From: Burkholderiaceae bacterium
Lineage (GTDB): Bacteria > Pseudomonadota > Gammaproteobacteria > Burkholderiales > Burkholderiaceae_C
NCBI GenBank assembly: GCA_026125795.1
Contig: JAHCKM010000001.1
Location: forward strand, 1,612,001 to 1,676,000
Length of the DNA stretch: 64,000 nucleotides
Reading direction: 5' to 3'
Shown here: positions 51,311 to 60,453 of the stretch, piece after piece
How positions within the stretch are numbered: the stretch's first letter is position 1
How the letters are laid out: each line of letters begins with the position of its first letter
Notes under the pieces: generated by a model
What the model saw: only the letters and a program-made list of their open reading frames with translations
Told to the model about the DNA's origin: nothing
Databases searched by the model: none
Program-made: the position numbers and the translations under genes

Positions 51311-52410
51311 CACCGACTGAGCCGAACGGTGTCTTGAAGCTCAACGGTTGTCTCCGCTGCGTCGTTCTCGTGGCGGGCATCTGATCGATGGTGGTCGACT
51401 GGGACTTCGGTGGCGATGGCCGAATCGGCCATCGGGATTGGCACAAACGCGCGGGTGCCCGCCACGCGTGCCCGTGCCACGGCGTACTCCCGCTGCAGAC
51501 GCGCCACCAACTCGGCAGTCGGTTGCACCACCGAGATCGCACCGATGCCTTGGCCGCAGCCCCAGACGTCCTTCCACGGCTTCACGCGGTTGCTGCCGAA
51601 GTTCATCGCCGAGGGTTCGCTCGAGGCGAGCAGGTCCGGGTCGAGCCCGGCCCTGCGGATCGACGGCTTCAGGTAGTTGCCGTGGACGCCGGTGAACAAG
51701 TTGGAATAGACGATGTCGGCGCTGGTGCAGTCGACGATCATCTCCTTGTAGTCCTGGGCGGCGCGCGCCTCGTCGGTGGCGATGAAGGCCGAGCCGATGT
51801 AGGCGAAATCGGCGCCCAACGCCTGGGCGGCGAGCACCGCGTCGCCGGTGGCAATGGCGCCGGACAGCGCCAGAGGCCCGTCGAACCAGCGACGGATCTC
51901 GGGCACCAGCGCAAACGCGCTGGTCGTGCCCGCATGCCCGCCGGCACCGCTGGCCACCGCGATCAACCCGTCGGCGCCCTTGTCGATCGCCTTGCGCGCG
52001 AAGCGGTCGTCGATCACATCGTGCAGCACCAGGCCGCCCCAGCCGTGCACCGCGTCGTTCAGCTCGCTGCGCGCACCGAGCGAGGTGATGATCAGCGGCA
52101 CGCGGTGGCGCTCGCACACCGCCATGTCGTGGTCCAGCCGATCATTGCTCCGGTGCACGATCTGGTTGATGGCAAACGGCGCGGCCGGCGCCTCGGGATG
52201 CGCGCGGTCGTGCGCGGCCAGCGTCTCGGTGATCTCGGCCAGCCACTCGTCCAGCTGCGAGGCCGGGCGCGCGTTGAGGGCTGGCATCGAGCCGACGATG
52301 CCGGCTTTGCACTGTGCAATCACGAGCTGCGGCACGCTGATGATGAACAGCGGCGAGGCGATCACCGGCAGGCGCAGCCTGTCCAGCGGCGAGGGTAGGC
52401 GAGAGGTCAT
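51310..52410 (-). CDS. Nitronate monooxygenase-like flavoprotein
   Basis: A 366-aa FMN TIM-barrel of the NMO/2-nitropropane dioxygenase family. It has VIASPLFIISVPQLVIAQCK, FAINQIVHRSND, the phosphate-binding AVASGAGGHAGTTSAFALV (GxGGHxG, near 155), and ALGADFAYIGSAFIATDEAR. Members oxidise nitronates or reduce quinones or enoyl substrates; the real substrate is not clear. ATG 52410 begins MTSRLPSPLDRL; a longer ATG at 52440 is less typical. It leads the Liv-type operon with a one-base overlap, suggesting that the imported compound is its substrate. Confidence 0.85.
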   Translation of the reverse strand: MTSRLPSPLDRLRLPVIASPLFIISVPQLVIAQCKAGIVGSMPALNARPASQLDEWLAEITETLAAHDRAHPEAPAAPFAINQIVHRSNDRLDHDMAVCERHRVPLIITSLGARSELNDAVHGWGGLVLHDVIDDRFARKAIDKGADGLIAVASGAGGHAGTTSAFALVPEIRRWFDGPLALSGAIATGDAVLAAQALGADFAYIGSAFIATDEARAAQDYKEMIVDCTSADIVYSNLFTGVHGNYLKPSIRRAGLDPDLLASSEPSAMNFGSNRVKPWKDVWGCGQGIGAISVVQPTAELVARLQREYAVARARVAGTRAFVPIPMADSAIATEVPVDHHRSDARHENDAAETTVELQDTVRLSR

Positions 52411-52848
52411 CAGAGCAGCTCCAACTTCGGCTTTCGGCATTGCTCGTGCGCAGCGCGGTCTTCAGAACCATGGGTCGAGGCCCTTCGTGTCGACGCCCAT
52501 CTCGAATGGCCGCAGGCCATCGCGGCCAACAGTGAGGCGGCGCGCGAGACGGCGCGCCGGAGGGTGGGTCGATGCATGGTGTTTTCCCTGGTCGTTGCCC
52601 TTTGCGCTGCCTGCCACCGTGCGCGCGGTGTCGGCGAGCTCGCAAGAGGGCTCTTTCGCCGCCTTCAGTGTTCGGGAGCGAGTCGCGGGCGAACAATGGC
52701 CAAAATGGCTCCACCCATTGGCCGATTCGCCCATTGGCATGAACCGACAGGCGAATCGATGCGTCGACGATGGTCGTTCGCCCTGTCGGCAGGGCTAACC
52801 GGCGAGCTTTGCTCTTGACCTATTGTCTTTTCCGGAACGCCTGAAGCG
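52411..52848. other. Upstream region of the NMO-liv operon
   Basis: No gene is supported in these 438 bases. A short array of GCCATTG-like motifs (52694-52738) and a GCCCTG-TCGG-CAGGGC hairpin (52780-52795) are the visible structures. The hairpin lies ~55 bases after the PBP stop and has no T-run. Confidence 0.5.
52695..52738. promoter_or_regulatory. Repeated CCATTGGC-like motifs upstream of the NMO-liv operon
   Basis: Two exact copies of CCCATTGGC stand at 52714-52722 and 52730-52738 (16-base period), beside two AATGGC copies at 52695-52700 and 52704-52709. Spacing near one and a half helix turns and an otherwise empty region suggest a regulator site. Confidence 0.35.
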
Positions 52849-55086
52849 CTACCGATCGCCCCAGCCGAAGAAGCGCCGGATCGCCTCTCCCACGCTGCGC
52901 ACGGCCGCTTGAACGCCCGCGCCGAGCCGGTTCGGGAACTCCGCCTGCGCGTCGATGGCGCGTTCCGCGAGCGCGCGCTGCGTGAAGTCGCCCACCACGT
53001 GCAGCGCGTTGTGCGCGCCTTGTCCCCAGTGGTCGCTGCGCAGCGTGACGCGCGGGTCGTTGAAGCCGACCCACGCGCCGGCGACGAGCTGCGGATGCAT
53101 CAGCACGAACCAACCGTCGGCGTTGTTCTGCGTGGTGCCAGTCTTGCCGGCCACGTCGGCCTGGATGCCGTGTGCATCTCGGATGCCGCGCCCGGTGCCG
53201 CGCTCGACCGCGGCCCGCAGCATGTCGATCAGCGCCACGGCGGTGTCGGTCTGCAGCACGCGCTCGGGCGCGGGCTGCTGCGGCGCGAACTGCGCGAACA
53301 GCTTGCCCTTGGCGTCGGTGACCCGCGTCACCATCAGCGGCGCGCGGTATTCGCCGAGCGCGGCGATGCTGCCGTAGGCGCTGGTCATCTCGAGCAGCGT
53401 CACGCCGCTGGTGCCCAGCGCGAGCGACGGCACCGCATCGAGCTTGCTGTCGCGCACGCCCAGACGCTGAGCAAAGGCCACGACGGCCGGCGCACCGATC
53501 TCCTGCATGACCTGCGCGGTGATGGTGTTGCGCGAATGGACCAGGCCGTCCTCCAAGGTGGCACGGCCGCCGCTCTCGCCTGCGTCGGTGGGCTTCCACA
53601 CCGTGCCGTTGGGCAAGCGGATCGCCACCGGGCCGTTGCGGAACTCGCGCTGCGGATCCATGCCGGCTTCGAGCGCCGCGCCGTAGACGAACGGCTTGAA
53701 GGTCGAGCCCGGCTGGCGGCGCGCCTGCTGCACGTGATCGAAGCTGTCGGTGGCGAAGTCGCGGCTGCCGACCCAGGCGCGCACGTGGCCGCTGCGCGGA
53801 TCGATCGCCACCAGGCCGGCTTCGAGCCGCGTCTTGCGCTCGCGCAGTGCGGCCATGAACGCAGCATCGGCGCGCAAGCGCGCGAAGGCTTCGTCCTTTG
53901 GCTGTCCGGCATCGAGCAGGCGCGCGTACTCGGGCGACTCGCGCACGAAGGCCTGCACCAGCTCGGCCTGCGTGGACCAGAAGTGCGCGAACGGCTCGAT
54001 CCTGCGGCGCGCCTGCTGGTAGGCCTCGGTGCGCGTCGACAGCAGCTTGGCGCTGGCGCGCCCCCACTCGACGTCGGCCACGGCCTGCAGCGCGTCGAGG
54101 CGGCGCTGCACGGCGAGATTGGCCAGGCGCTGCAGCCGCACGTCGATCGTCGAGTGCACGATCAGGCCGTCGGCATAGAGGTCATAGCCGAGCGGCTCGC
54201 TCCAGCCCGCCAGCCAGCGCCGCACCGCGTCGGCAAAGTGCGGCGCCGGGCCGGGCTGCAGATCCTGGCGCACGAACTCCAGGCGCAGCGGGCGGCGACT
54301 CAGCTGTGCATACGCCGTCTGGTTCAACTTGCCGCGCTTGACCATCTGCGCCAGCACGAGGTTGCGGCGCTCTCTGGCCCGCTCGGGGTTGGACACCGGG
54401 TTGTACAGGCGCGTGCCCTTGAGCAGGCCGACCAGCGTGGCGCCTTCGGCCACCGTGAGCTCGCGCGCCGGCTTGTTGAAGTAGGTGCGGGCCGCCATCT
54501 CGATGCCGAACGCGTTGTAGTGGAACGAGACGGTGTTGAGATAGCTCTCGAGGATCTCGCGCTTGGAATAGCGGTGCTCGAGCTTGATCGCAGTGATCAT
54601 CTCCTTGAGCTTGCGCGTGGCCGTCGGGGCGCGCCCGATCTCCTCGGGGAAGAAGTTGCGAGCGAGCTGTTGCGTCAGCGTGGAGCCACCCTGGCGCTCG
54701 CCGCCGAGCGTGATGAAGACCGAAGCCAGCGTGCGCCGCCAATCGACACCGGGGTGTTCCCAGAAGCGGTGGTCCTCGGTGGCGATCAACGCATCGATCA
54801 CGTGCTGCGGAATGCGATCGAGCCCGAGCCATTCGCGGTTGGAGCGCCGGAAGGTCGCGAGCACCGAGCCGTCGGCCGCCAGCAGCACGCTCGGGCGCTC
54901 GCTGCGCGCCTTGAGCACGTTGTCGACCGCGGGCGTGAAGGGAATCAGCGCGATCGCATAACCAGCCCCCAGCAGCACGATGGCCACGGCGGTCGCCGCC
55001 GTGCCGCGCAGCACGAGCCGCATGCGCTGCCGCGCCGTGACGCCGGGACCGAACAGTGTCTTGAAGGAATCGATCAGCGTGCGCAA
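52849..55086 (-). CDS. Class A penicillin-binding protein (PBP1-type)
   Basis: ~745 aa bifunctional murein synthase. One N-terminal membrane helix (ATAVAIVLLGAGYAIALI); the GT51 domain has ATEDHRFWEHPGVDW near 104, GGSTLTQQLARNFF near 133, and HRYSKREILESYLNTVSF. The transpeptidase has PGSTFKPFVYGAAL (SxxK near 459), HSRNTITAQ (SxN) and AGKTGTTQNN (KTGT near 645). It polymerises and crosslinks peptidoglycan in the periplasm. The start is uncertain: TTG 55086 (GAGATGAG upstream), ATG 55023 just before the helix, or TTG 55149. It stands alone between operons. Confidence 0.88.
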   Translation of the reverse strand: MRTLIDSFKTLFGPGVTARQRMRLVLRGTAATAVAIVLLGAGYAIALIPFTPAVDNVLKARSERPSVLLAADGSVLATFRRSNREWLGLDRIPQHVIDALIATEDHRFWEHPGVDWRRTLASVFITLGGERQGGSTLTQQLARNFFPEEIGRAPTATRKLKEMITAIKLEHRYSKREILESYLNTVSFHYNAFGIEMAARTYFNKPARELTVAEGATLVGLLKGTRLYNPVSNPERARERRNLVLAQMVKRGKLNQTAYAQLSRRPLRLEFVRQDLQPGPAPHFADAVRRWLAGWSEPLGYDLYADGLIVHSTIDVRLQRLANLAVQRRLDALQAVADVEWGRASAKLLSTRTEAYQQARRRIEPFAHFWSTQAELVQAFVRESPEYARLLDAGQPKDEAFARLRADAAFMAALRERKTRLEAGLVAIDPRSGHVRAWVGSRDFATDSFDHVQQARRQPGSTFKPFVYGAALEAGMDPQREFRNGPVAIRLPNGTVWKPTDAGESGGRATLEDGLVHSRNTITAQVMQEIGAPAVVAFAQRLGVRDSKLDAVPSLALGTSGVTLLEMTSAYGSIAALGEYRAPLMVTRVTDAKGKLFAQFAPQQPAPERVLQTDTAVALIDMLRAAVERGTGRGIRDAHGIQADVAGKTGTTQNNADGWFVLMHPQLVAGAWVGFNDPRVTLRSDHWGQGAHNALHVVGDFTQRALAERAIDAQAEFPNRLGAGVQAAVRSVGEAIRRFFGWGDR

Positions 55087-55428
55087 CGTCTCATCTCGAC
55101 ACGAGCCCGGGCGACTTGATTGTGGAGCGAAGGCTCCGGCGCGTCGCAACCGACCGTTACGGTGACCGCGTCACTTCGAACCCGCGACGCGGACCATGAC
55201 GCGTTCATCTTCCTGATGCGCGCGGATGTCCTTCATTCACGCCCGAGCACCCATGCGGAGGTGCTCGCGCGCCCTGATTGGGGGCTTTCCCGTCCATGCG
55301 CGCGCCGAACTCGGATGTATCGTGCGGGCCACAGAGAGTCGAGCGACAGCCCTTCACCCGGTCGTTGCAGGGGCTGATCGGCGTCGGCCCCGCCGGCGGA
55401 CCACAACCCTATCGAAGGAGACAAGCAG
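55087..55428. other. Intergenic region between PBP and TAXI genes
   Basis: Divergent gap without a gene. It has an inverted repeat GAGCACC/GGTGCTC (55245-55266, 8-base loop), and GAAGGAG 8 bases before the TAXI start. Promoters for both flanking genes should lie here; I do not see strong boxes. Confidence 0.45.
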
Positions 55429-56622
55429 ATGTTCAACCTCGCACCCCGCTCGGTCCTGCGTTCGCGCCGCCTGGCCGCGGCGCGCCTGCTCGCGGCTGCG
55501 TCGCTGCTGTCGTTCGGCGCCGTCCTGCATGCGCAGGAGATCAAACTGCCTGCTTCGCTGACGATGACGGCCTACGACACCGGCTCATCGGGCTTCAACA
55601 TGGCGGTGGCCATCGGCAAGATGCTCAAGGATCGCCATGGCAGCGACCTGCGTGTGCTGCCGGGCGGCAACGACATCGCCCGCCTGTCGCCGCTGAAGGC
55701 CGGCCGCGCGCAGACCTCGGCGATGGGCATCGGCGGCTACTTTGCACAAGAGGGCGTGTTCGAGTTCGGCGCCAAGGATTGGGGGCCGCAGGCGCTGCAA
55801 CTGATGCTCGCCTCCACGTCGTGCAACGGCCTGACACTGGGGGTGGCGAAGGACACCGGCGTCAAGGACATCAAGGACCTGCGGGGCAAGCGTGTCGGTT
55901 TCGTGGTCGGCTCGCCGGCGCTGAACCAGAACGCGCTCGCGGTGCTGGCCTATGGCGCACTGACGCGCGACGATGTCCGCATCGTCGAGTTCTCGAGCTA
56001 CGGCGCGATGTGGAAGGGCATGGTCAACAACGAGGTCGATGCCGCCTTCGCGTCGACGATCTCGGGCCAGGCGCGCGAGGTCGATGCGTCGCCGCGCGGG
56101 CTCGTGTGGCCGCCGGCGCCGGCCGCCGACACGGCCGCCTGGGCACGCGTGCGCAAGGTCGGGCCCTTTTTCTATCCGCACAAGGCCGAGTGCGGCGCCG
56201 GCGGCCTGAGCAAGGCCAACGCGATCGAGATGCCGGCCTATCCCTACCCGATCTTCATGGCCTACGCGTCGCAGCCGGCCGACCTGATCCACAGCATCAC
56301 GAAGGCGATGATCGTCAACTACGCCGACTACAAGGACGGCGCCCCGGGTGCGGACGGCCTGGAGCTCAAGCGCCAGAACCTGGCCTGGGTGCTGCCCTAC
56401 CACGAAGGGGCCGTGCGCGCACTGAAGGAGGCGGGCGTCTGGACGGCCGCGGCGCAGGCGCACAACGATGCGCTGCTCAAGCGCCAGAACGTGCTGCTGA
56501 CCGCCTGGGCCGACTTCACCAAGGCCTCGCCGCCGGAAGACAAGGACGCCTTCTACAAGGCCTGGATGGCCAAGCGCAAGGCCGCACTCACCGGCGCCGG
56601 CCTCGATCCCATCTTCGAGTGA
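55429..56622 (+). CDS. TAXI-family TRAP solute-binding protein
   Basis: A 397-aa periplasmic protein with a signal ending VLHAQE (~residue 36). The TAXI features are MTAYDTGSSGFNMAVAIGKM, DLRVLPGGNDIARLSPLKAG, and DIKDLRGKRVGFVVGSPALN. TAXI proteins capture carboxylates such as 2-oxoglutarate for a 4TM-12TM fused TRAP permease. The permease gene follows with a four-base overlap (GTGA), so this is a complete transporter. The ligand is unknown. Confidence 0.9.
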   Translation: MFNLAPRSVLRSRRLAAARLLAAASLLSFGAVLHAQEIKLPASLTMTAYDTGSSGFNMAVAIGKMLKDRHGSDLRVLPGGNDIARLSPLKAGRAQTSAMGIGGYFAQEGVFEFGAKDWGPQALQLMLASTSCNGLTLGVAKDTGVKDIKDLRGKRVGFVVGSPALNQNALAVLAYGALTRDDVRIVEFSSYGAMWKGMVNNEVDAAFASTISGQAREVDASPRGLVWPPAPAADTAAWARVRKVGPFFYPHKAECGAGGLSKANAIEMPAYPYPIFMAYASQPADLIHSITKAMIVNYADYKDGAPGADGLELKRQNLAWVLPYHEGAVRALKEAGVWTAAAQAHNDALLKRQNVLLTAWADFTKASPPEDKDAFYKAWMAKRKAALTGAGLDPIFE

Positions 56623-58634
56623 GCGACGCGCGGGCCGCCGCACCCGCCGATGGCGAGGCGGGCAGCGGCAGTGCATCCACGCGGCGCCTGGCCGCCGGCT
56701 GGCGGGCGCTGCTGCTGGCCTGGGCGGTCGTCGCCATGGCGCTGTGCTTCAACCAGCAGTTCACGTTGCGCTTCTTCGCCGACGTGACGTTGCTCGACAC
56801 GGAATACTTCTGGGGGCTGCTGGCGGTCTTGCTGCCGCTGGCCTTCGTCGTCTACCCGCTGCGCCGCGGGCACGCGCTGGACCGCGTGCCGTGGTACGAC
56901 GCGCTTCTGTTCGCCGGCGCCTCCGGGCTGGCCTTTCTGTGGGCCTGGACGGCACGCGAGTCGGCGGCCAACGGTTGGGAGTACAGCGCGCCGAGCGCAG
57001 CGCCGCGCTGGATGGTGTGGGCCGCGGTGGCAACCTGGCTTCTGGTGCTGGAGGCGCTGCGGCGCGCCGGCGGCTGGACCCTGTTCGTCATCATGGGCCT
57101 GTTCTCGGTCTTCCCGCTGGTTTCGGGCTCGATGCCGGCGCCGCTGACAGCGCCTTCGGTCGGCCTACTCGAGGCGGCTTCGTTTCACGTGTTCTCGCGT
57201 GAGAGCGTGCTCGGCATCCCGATGCGCGCCTTCGCCGAGCTGGTGATCGGCTTCCTCGTGTTCGGCACGGCGCTGCAGTACACCGGGGCCGGACGCTTCT
57301 TCATCGACTTTGCCTTCGCACTGTGCGGTCACTACCGCGGCGGGGCTGCAAAGGTGGCCATCTTCTCCTCCGGGCTGCTCGGGTCGATGAGCGGCAGCGT
57401 CATCTCCAACGTGCTGACCACCGGCACGATGACGATTCCGGCGATGAAGCGCACCGGGCTCAAGCCGGCGACCGCGGCAGCGGTCGAGGCCTGCGCATCC
57501 ACCGGCGCGGTACTGGCACCTCCTGTGATGGGCGCCACCGCGTTCGTGATGGCCGAGTTCCTCGACATCCCGTACGCCCAGGTGGCCCTGGCGGCCGCGG
57601 TGCCCGCGCTGCTGTACTACTTTGCGCTGTTCATGCAGATCGACGCCAACGCCGGGCGCAACGGCCTCACCGGATTGCCGCGCGACGAGATGCCGCGCCT
57701 GGGCAAGGTGTTCCGAGAGGGCTGGTACTTCGTCTTCGTCATCGTGCTGCTGGTGGTGCTGCTGCTGGTGATGAAGCGCGAGAACTGGGCGCCGTGGCTG
57801 GCCACGGGGCTGCTGCTCGTGCTCAACCAGCTGTTCTCGCCGCAGCGCTGGGGGCGGCGCGAGCTGGTCGCGTTCATCGAAGGCAACGGCCGCGTGTTCG
57901 TCGAGCTGGTGGCCATCCTTGCCGGGGTCGGGCTGCTGGTGGGGGCGTTCTCGTTGACCGGACTCACCGGCCCGCTGACCACCGAGCTGCTCTTCCTCGC
58001 CGGAGACTCGCCGCTGCTGCTGATGGTGATGGGGGCGGTGACGAGCTTCGTGCTCGGCATGGGCATGACGATCACCGCCTGCTACATCTTCCTGGCGGTG
58101 CTGCTCGCACCCAGCCTGATCAAGGTCGGTCTCGATCCGCTCGCGGTGCACATGTTCATCATGTATTGGGGCATGGTCAGTTTCATCACGCCGCCGGTGG
58201 CACTGGCTGCTTTCGCGGCGGCGCCGCTCGCGAAGGCTTCGCCGATGGAAACAGGCCTGCAGGCGATGAAGATCGGCAGCATCATCTACTTCGTGCCCTT
58301 CTTCTTCGTCATGAACCCGTCGCTGGTGCTGCAGGGCAGCCTGCCGGATTTCGTGCTTCACGCCACCACGGCGCTGCTCGGTGTCGCTCTCGTCTGCGCC
58401 GGCCTGCAGGGGTATCTGCAAGGGGTGGGCGATCTGCGCCGCTGCGGTGCGCTCGAGTGGCCGCTGCGTGCGGCGCTGATGCTCGGCGGGCTGATGTTCG
58501 TCGCCCCGGGCGGCGGGCTGATGCCGCTGTCGCCGCTGCAGATGACGGTGGCGGCGCTGGCGGTCTCGGTGCCGGCGGTGGTAGTGGCCAAGCTGCTCGC
58601 GCGCAAGACCCGCGATCAACCGGTGGGTGCCTGA
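56619..58634 (+). CDS. TRAP transporter fused permease (DctQM-type, TAXI-linked)
   Basis: A 671-aa membrane protein. The N-terminal ~150 residues carry four helices (the small-subunit part); the rest has ~12 helices with the TRAP hallmarks IFSSGLLGSMSGSVISNVLT, TGAVLAPPVMGATAFVMAEF, GMGMTITACYIFLAVLLAPS, and FIMYWGMVSFITPPVALAAF. It is sodium-coupled uptake of the ligand bound by the TAXI protein. GTG start in a GTGA overlap. The length is normal for fused TRAP permeases (~630-870). Confidence 0.9.
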   Translation: MSDARAAAPADGEAGSGSASTRRLAAGWRALLLAWAVVAMALCFNQQFTLRFFADVTLLDTEYFWGLLAVLLPLAFVVYPLRRGHALDRVPWYDALLFAGASGLAFLWAWTARESAANGWEYSAPSAAPRWMVWAAVATWLLVLEALRRAGGWTLFVIMGLFSVFPLVSGSMPAPLTAPSVGLLEAASFHVFSRESVLGIPMRAFAELVIGFLVFGTALQYTGAGRFFIDFAFALCGHYRGGAAKVAIFSSGLLGSMSGSVISNVLTTGTMTIPAMKRTGLKPATAAAVEACASTGAVLAPPVMGATAFVMAEFLDIPYAQVALAAAVPALLYYFALFMQIDANAGRNGLTGLPRDEMPRLGKVFREGWYFVFVIVLLVVLLLVMKRENWAPWLATGLLLVLNQLFSPQRWGRRELVAFIEGNGRVFVELVAILAGVGLLVGAFSLTGLTGPLTTELLFLAGDSPLLLMVMGAVTSFVLGMGMTITACYIFLAVLLAPSLIKVGLDPLAVHMFIMYWGMVSFITPPVALAAFAAAPLAKASPMETGLQAMKIGSIIYFVPFFFVMNPSLVLQGSLPDFVLHATTALLGVALVCAGLQGYLQGVGDLRRCGALEWPLRAALMLGGLMFVAPGGGLMPLSPLQMTVAALAVSVPAVVVAKLLARKTRDQPVGA

Positions 58635-58649
58635 CGACAAGGAGTGCCC

Positions 58650-58700
58650 ATGCCGCACTTCGAGACCTTGCGCATCGATGCGGGGATGGGCGGGACGCAA
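58650..58700 (+). pseudogene. Possible N-terminal remnant of an enoyl-CoA hydratase gene
   Basis: After a good ribosome site (AAGGAG, 6 bases before ATG 58650) the frame reads MPHFETLRIDAG, the usual opening of proteobacterial enoyl-CoA hydratases, then loses all similarity. A hydratase would continue with GVATVTLNRP. It starts 16 bases after the TRAP permease, as an operon member would. It is probably the stub left after a deletion. Confidence 0.4.
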
Positions 58701-58772
58701 AGACCCCACGATGAAGTGGACGCACCACCTGCTACGCTGCGCGTTCCTAACAACGATTCAGAGAGGACGCCC

Positions 58773-58994
58773 GTGACTTTCACCAGCCAGGAAACCCGCT
58801 TCCTTGCGACACGCCTGTGGGCGCTTGACCTCGTGCTGCGCGGCATGTGCATGGCTGACCCGAACATGGCCCGGCGCGCCACCATTGCCGTGGATGCGTT
58901 CGAGCATGCCACGCTGTTCGGCGACATTCCGGATGCCACGCGCGAGGCCATCACCGAGTACGCACGCAGGGTCATCAACGGCGCGCCCGGTTGA
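58773..58994 (+). CDS. Small hypothetical protein (73 aa)
   Basis: GTG at 58773 has GAGAGGA 7 bases upstream. The product is small and helical (ETRFLATRLWALDLVLRGMC; AFEHATLFGDIPDATREAIT), cytoplasmic, without a domain I recognise. The same frame is open back to 58650, but that part looks like a foreign stub. Convergent with the M23 peptidase gene. Confidence 0.55.
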   Translation: MTFTSQETRFLATRLWALDLVLRGMCMADPNMARRATIAVDAFEHATLFGDIPDATREAITEYARRVINGAPG

Positions 58995-58996
58995 AT

Positions 58997-59040
58997 CGCC
59001 GGCCGACCGGCGAGATACACGCGCCGCGTCGGCGGCGCGT
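58997..59040. terminator. Hairpin pair between convergent genes
   Basis: CGCCGG/CCGGCG (58997-59012) and ACGCGCCGC-GTCG-GCGGCGCGT (59019-59040, perfect 9-bp stem) lie between the convergent small gene and the M23 gene; the second touches the M23 stop. No T-run, so termination efficiency is uncertain. Confidence 0.45.
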
Positions 59041-60311
59041 CAGCGCCCGGTGTGTGCCGCGCTCACGCTCGCTGCCCGCGCGGGGGGTTCCGCGGTGGCG
59101 TCGAGCTGCGCGATCAGCTGCTGCGCGTGGGCCACGAACTCCGCGCGCCGCGCCGCCGGCACGGGATCGCCCGGCAGGAACTTTTCGCTCAGCGGGTTGA
59201 CGAAACGGCCGTTGACCGACACGCGGTAGTCGAGGTGCGGCCCGGTCGACAGGCCGGTCGACCCGACGTAGCCGATCACCGCCTTCTGCTGCACGCGAAC
59301 GCCCGGGCGGATGCCGCGCGCCACCCGCGACAGGTGGTTGTAGTAGGTCTTGTAGCCGCTGCGGTGGCGCAACAGGACCTGGATGCCGTTGCCCCCTTTG
59401 CGGCCGGCGAACTCGACCGTGGCATCGGCCACCGCCCAGACCGGTGTGCCGGTCGGCGCCGCGTAGTCGATCGCGAGATGCGGCCGCACGCCGCCCAGCA
59501 CCGGGTGCGGACGCCGGTGGGTGAAGCCCGAACTGATGCGCGTGAACTGCAGCGGCGACCGCAGGAACGTCTTCTTCAGCGACTCGCCCTCGGGCCCGTA
59601 GAAGTTCAACCGCCCGTTGACCTCGAAGCCCACCGCGATCAGGCGTTCCTCCTCGGCCTCGTAGCGTGCCGCCAGGATGCGCCCCACCTCGACGAACTTG
59701 CCGTCGGCATAGTGCGATTCCACCAGCAGGCGGAAGCGATCGCCGGGTTGGGCGTCGCTGGCGAAGTCGAAGTCGGATTCGAAGATGCCCACGAGATCGA
59801 GAATCGTCTGCGCATCGACCGCGCCGCTTTCGACGGCGTCCCATAGGGAACGCTCGATCCGTCCTTCGCGCACCTCCACCCGGACCTCGGGCTGCACGTC
59901 GACTCGCTGCGCCTGCCACACGCCGTCTACCACGCGACCCTCGAAGCGCTGCCACGCGCTCGGCGCGTAGCTCAGCGCGACGACGGCGCCACTGGCATCG
60001 CGCTGCAGCTCGACGGGATCGCGAGCGCGGATCGCGCGCGGGTTCAGGCCGGCTTCTTTCAAGCGCGACACCAATGCATGCGCGCTGCGCCCGTCGAACT
60101 GCAGACGCCGCAACAGCGTGAGCAGGGTTTCACGCGGCTGCACCTGCACGGTTTCGGACACGCGCGTCGGCGGATCCGGCGCGGCGACCGGAGCAGCGGC
60201 TTCGACGGGTGCGGGAGGAAGAGGTTTCGTGTCGTTCCTTGGGATCCACCAGGCGGCGAGGACGGACAACACGAGGACGGCGGGCAGAACCAGCAGGAGG
60301 GGACGACGCAT
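59040..60311 (-). CDS. M23-family (LytM) metallopeptidase, MepM-like
   Basis: A 423-aa cell-wall peptidase. One N-terminal helix (LLLVLPAVLVLSVLAAWW), a linker rich in Pro/Ala, an OapA/LysM-like segment (QVQPRETLLTLLRRLQFDGR), then the M23 domain: GGVRPHLAIDYAAPTGTPVW (HxxxD zinc ligands) and GLSTGPHLDYRVSVNG (HxD-type). It cuts peptidoglycan crosslinks to allow wall growth. ATG 60311 starts at the basic residues before the helix; a longer frame is non-coding. All zinc ligands are present, so it is probably active. Confidence 0.9.
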   Translation of the reverse strand: MRRPLLLVLPAVLVLSVLAAWWIPRNDTKPLPPAPVEAAAPVAAPDPPTRVSETVQVQPRETLLTLLRRLQFDGRSAHALVSRLKEAGLNPRAIRARDPVELQRDASGAVVALSYAPSAWQRFEGRVVDGVWQAQRVDVQPEVRVEVREGRIERSLWDAVESGAVDAQTILDLVGIFESDFDFASDAQPGDRFRLLVESHYADGKFVEVGRILAARYEAEEERLIAVGFEVNGRLNFYGPEGESLKKTFLRSPLQFTRISSGFTHRRPHPVLGGVRPHLAIDYAAPTGTPVWAVADATVEFAGRKGGNGIQVLLRHRSGYKTYYNHLSRVARGIRPGVRVQQKAVIGYVGSTGLSTGPHLDYRVSVNGRFVNPLSEKFLPGDPVPAARRAEFVAHAQQLIAQLDATAEPPARAASVSAAHTGR

Positions 60312-60453
60312 CGCGTGAGGATAACGGCATCCGGGTGCGCGGTCGGCCCCGATGCTCCGGTCGAGTGCATCGGCCAGGCGCTCGAGCGTGCGTTGCGCAC
60401 GAACATGCGAGCGTGTGGGCTGAATCACTCCTGCCGTGGCGGCGCTCGATCCG

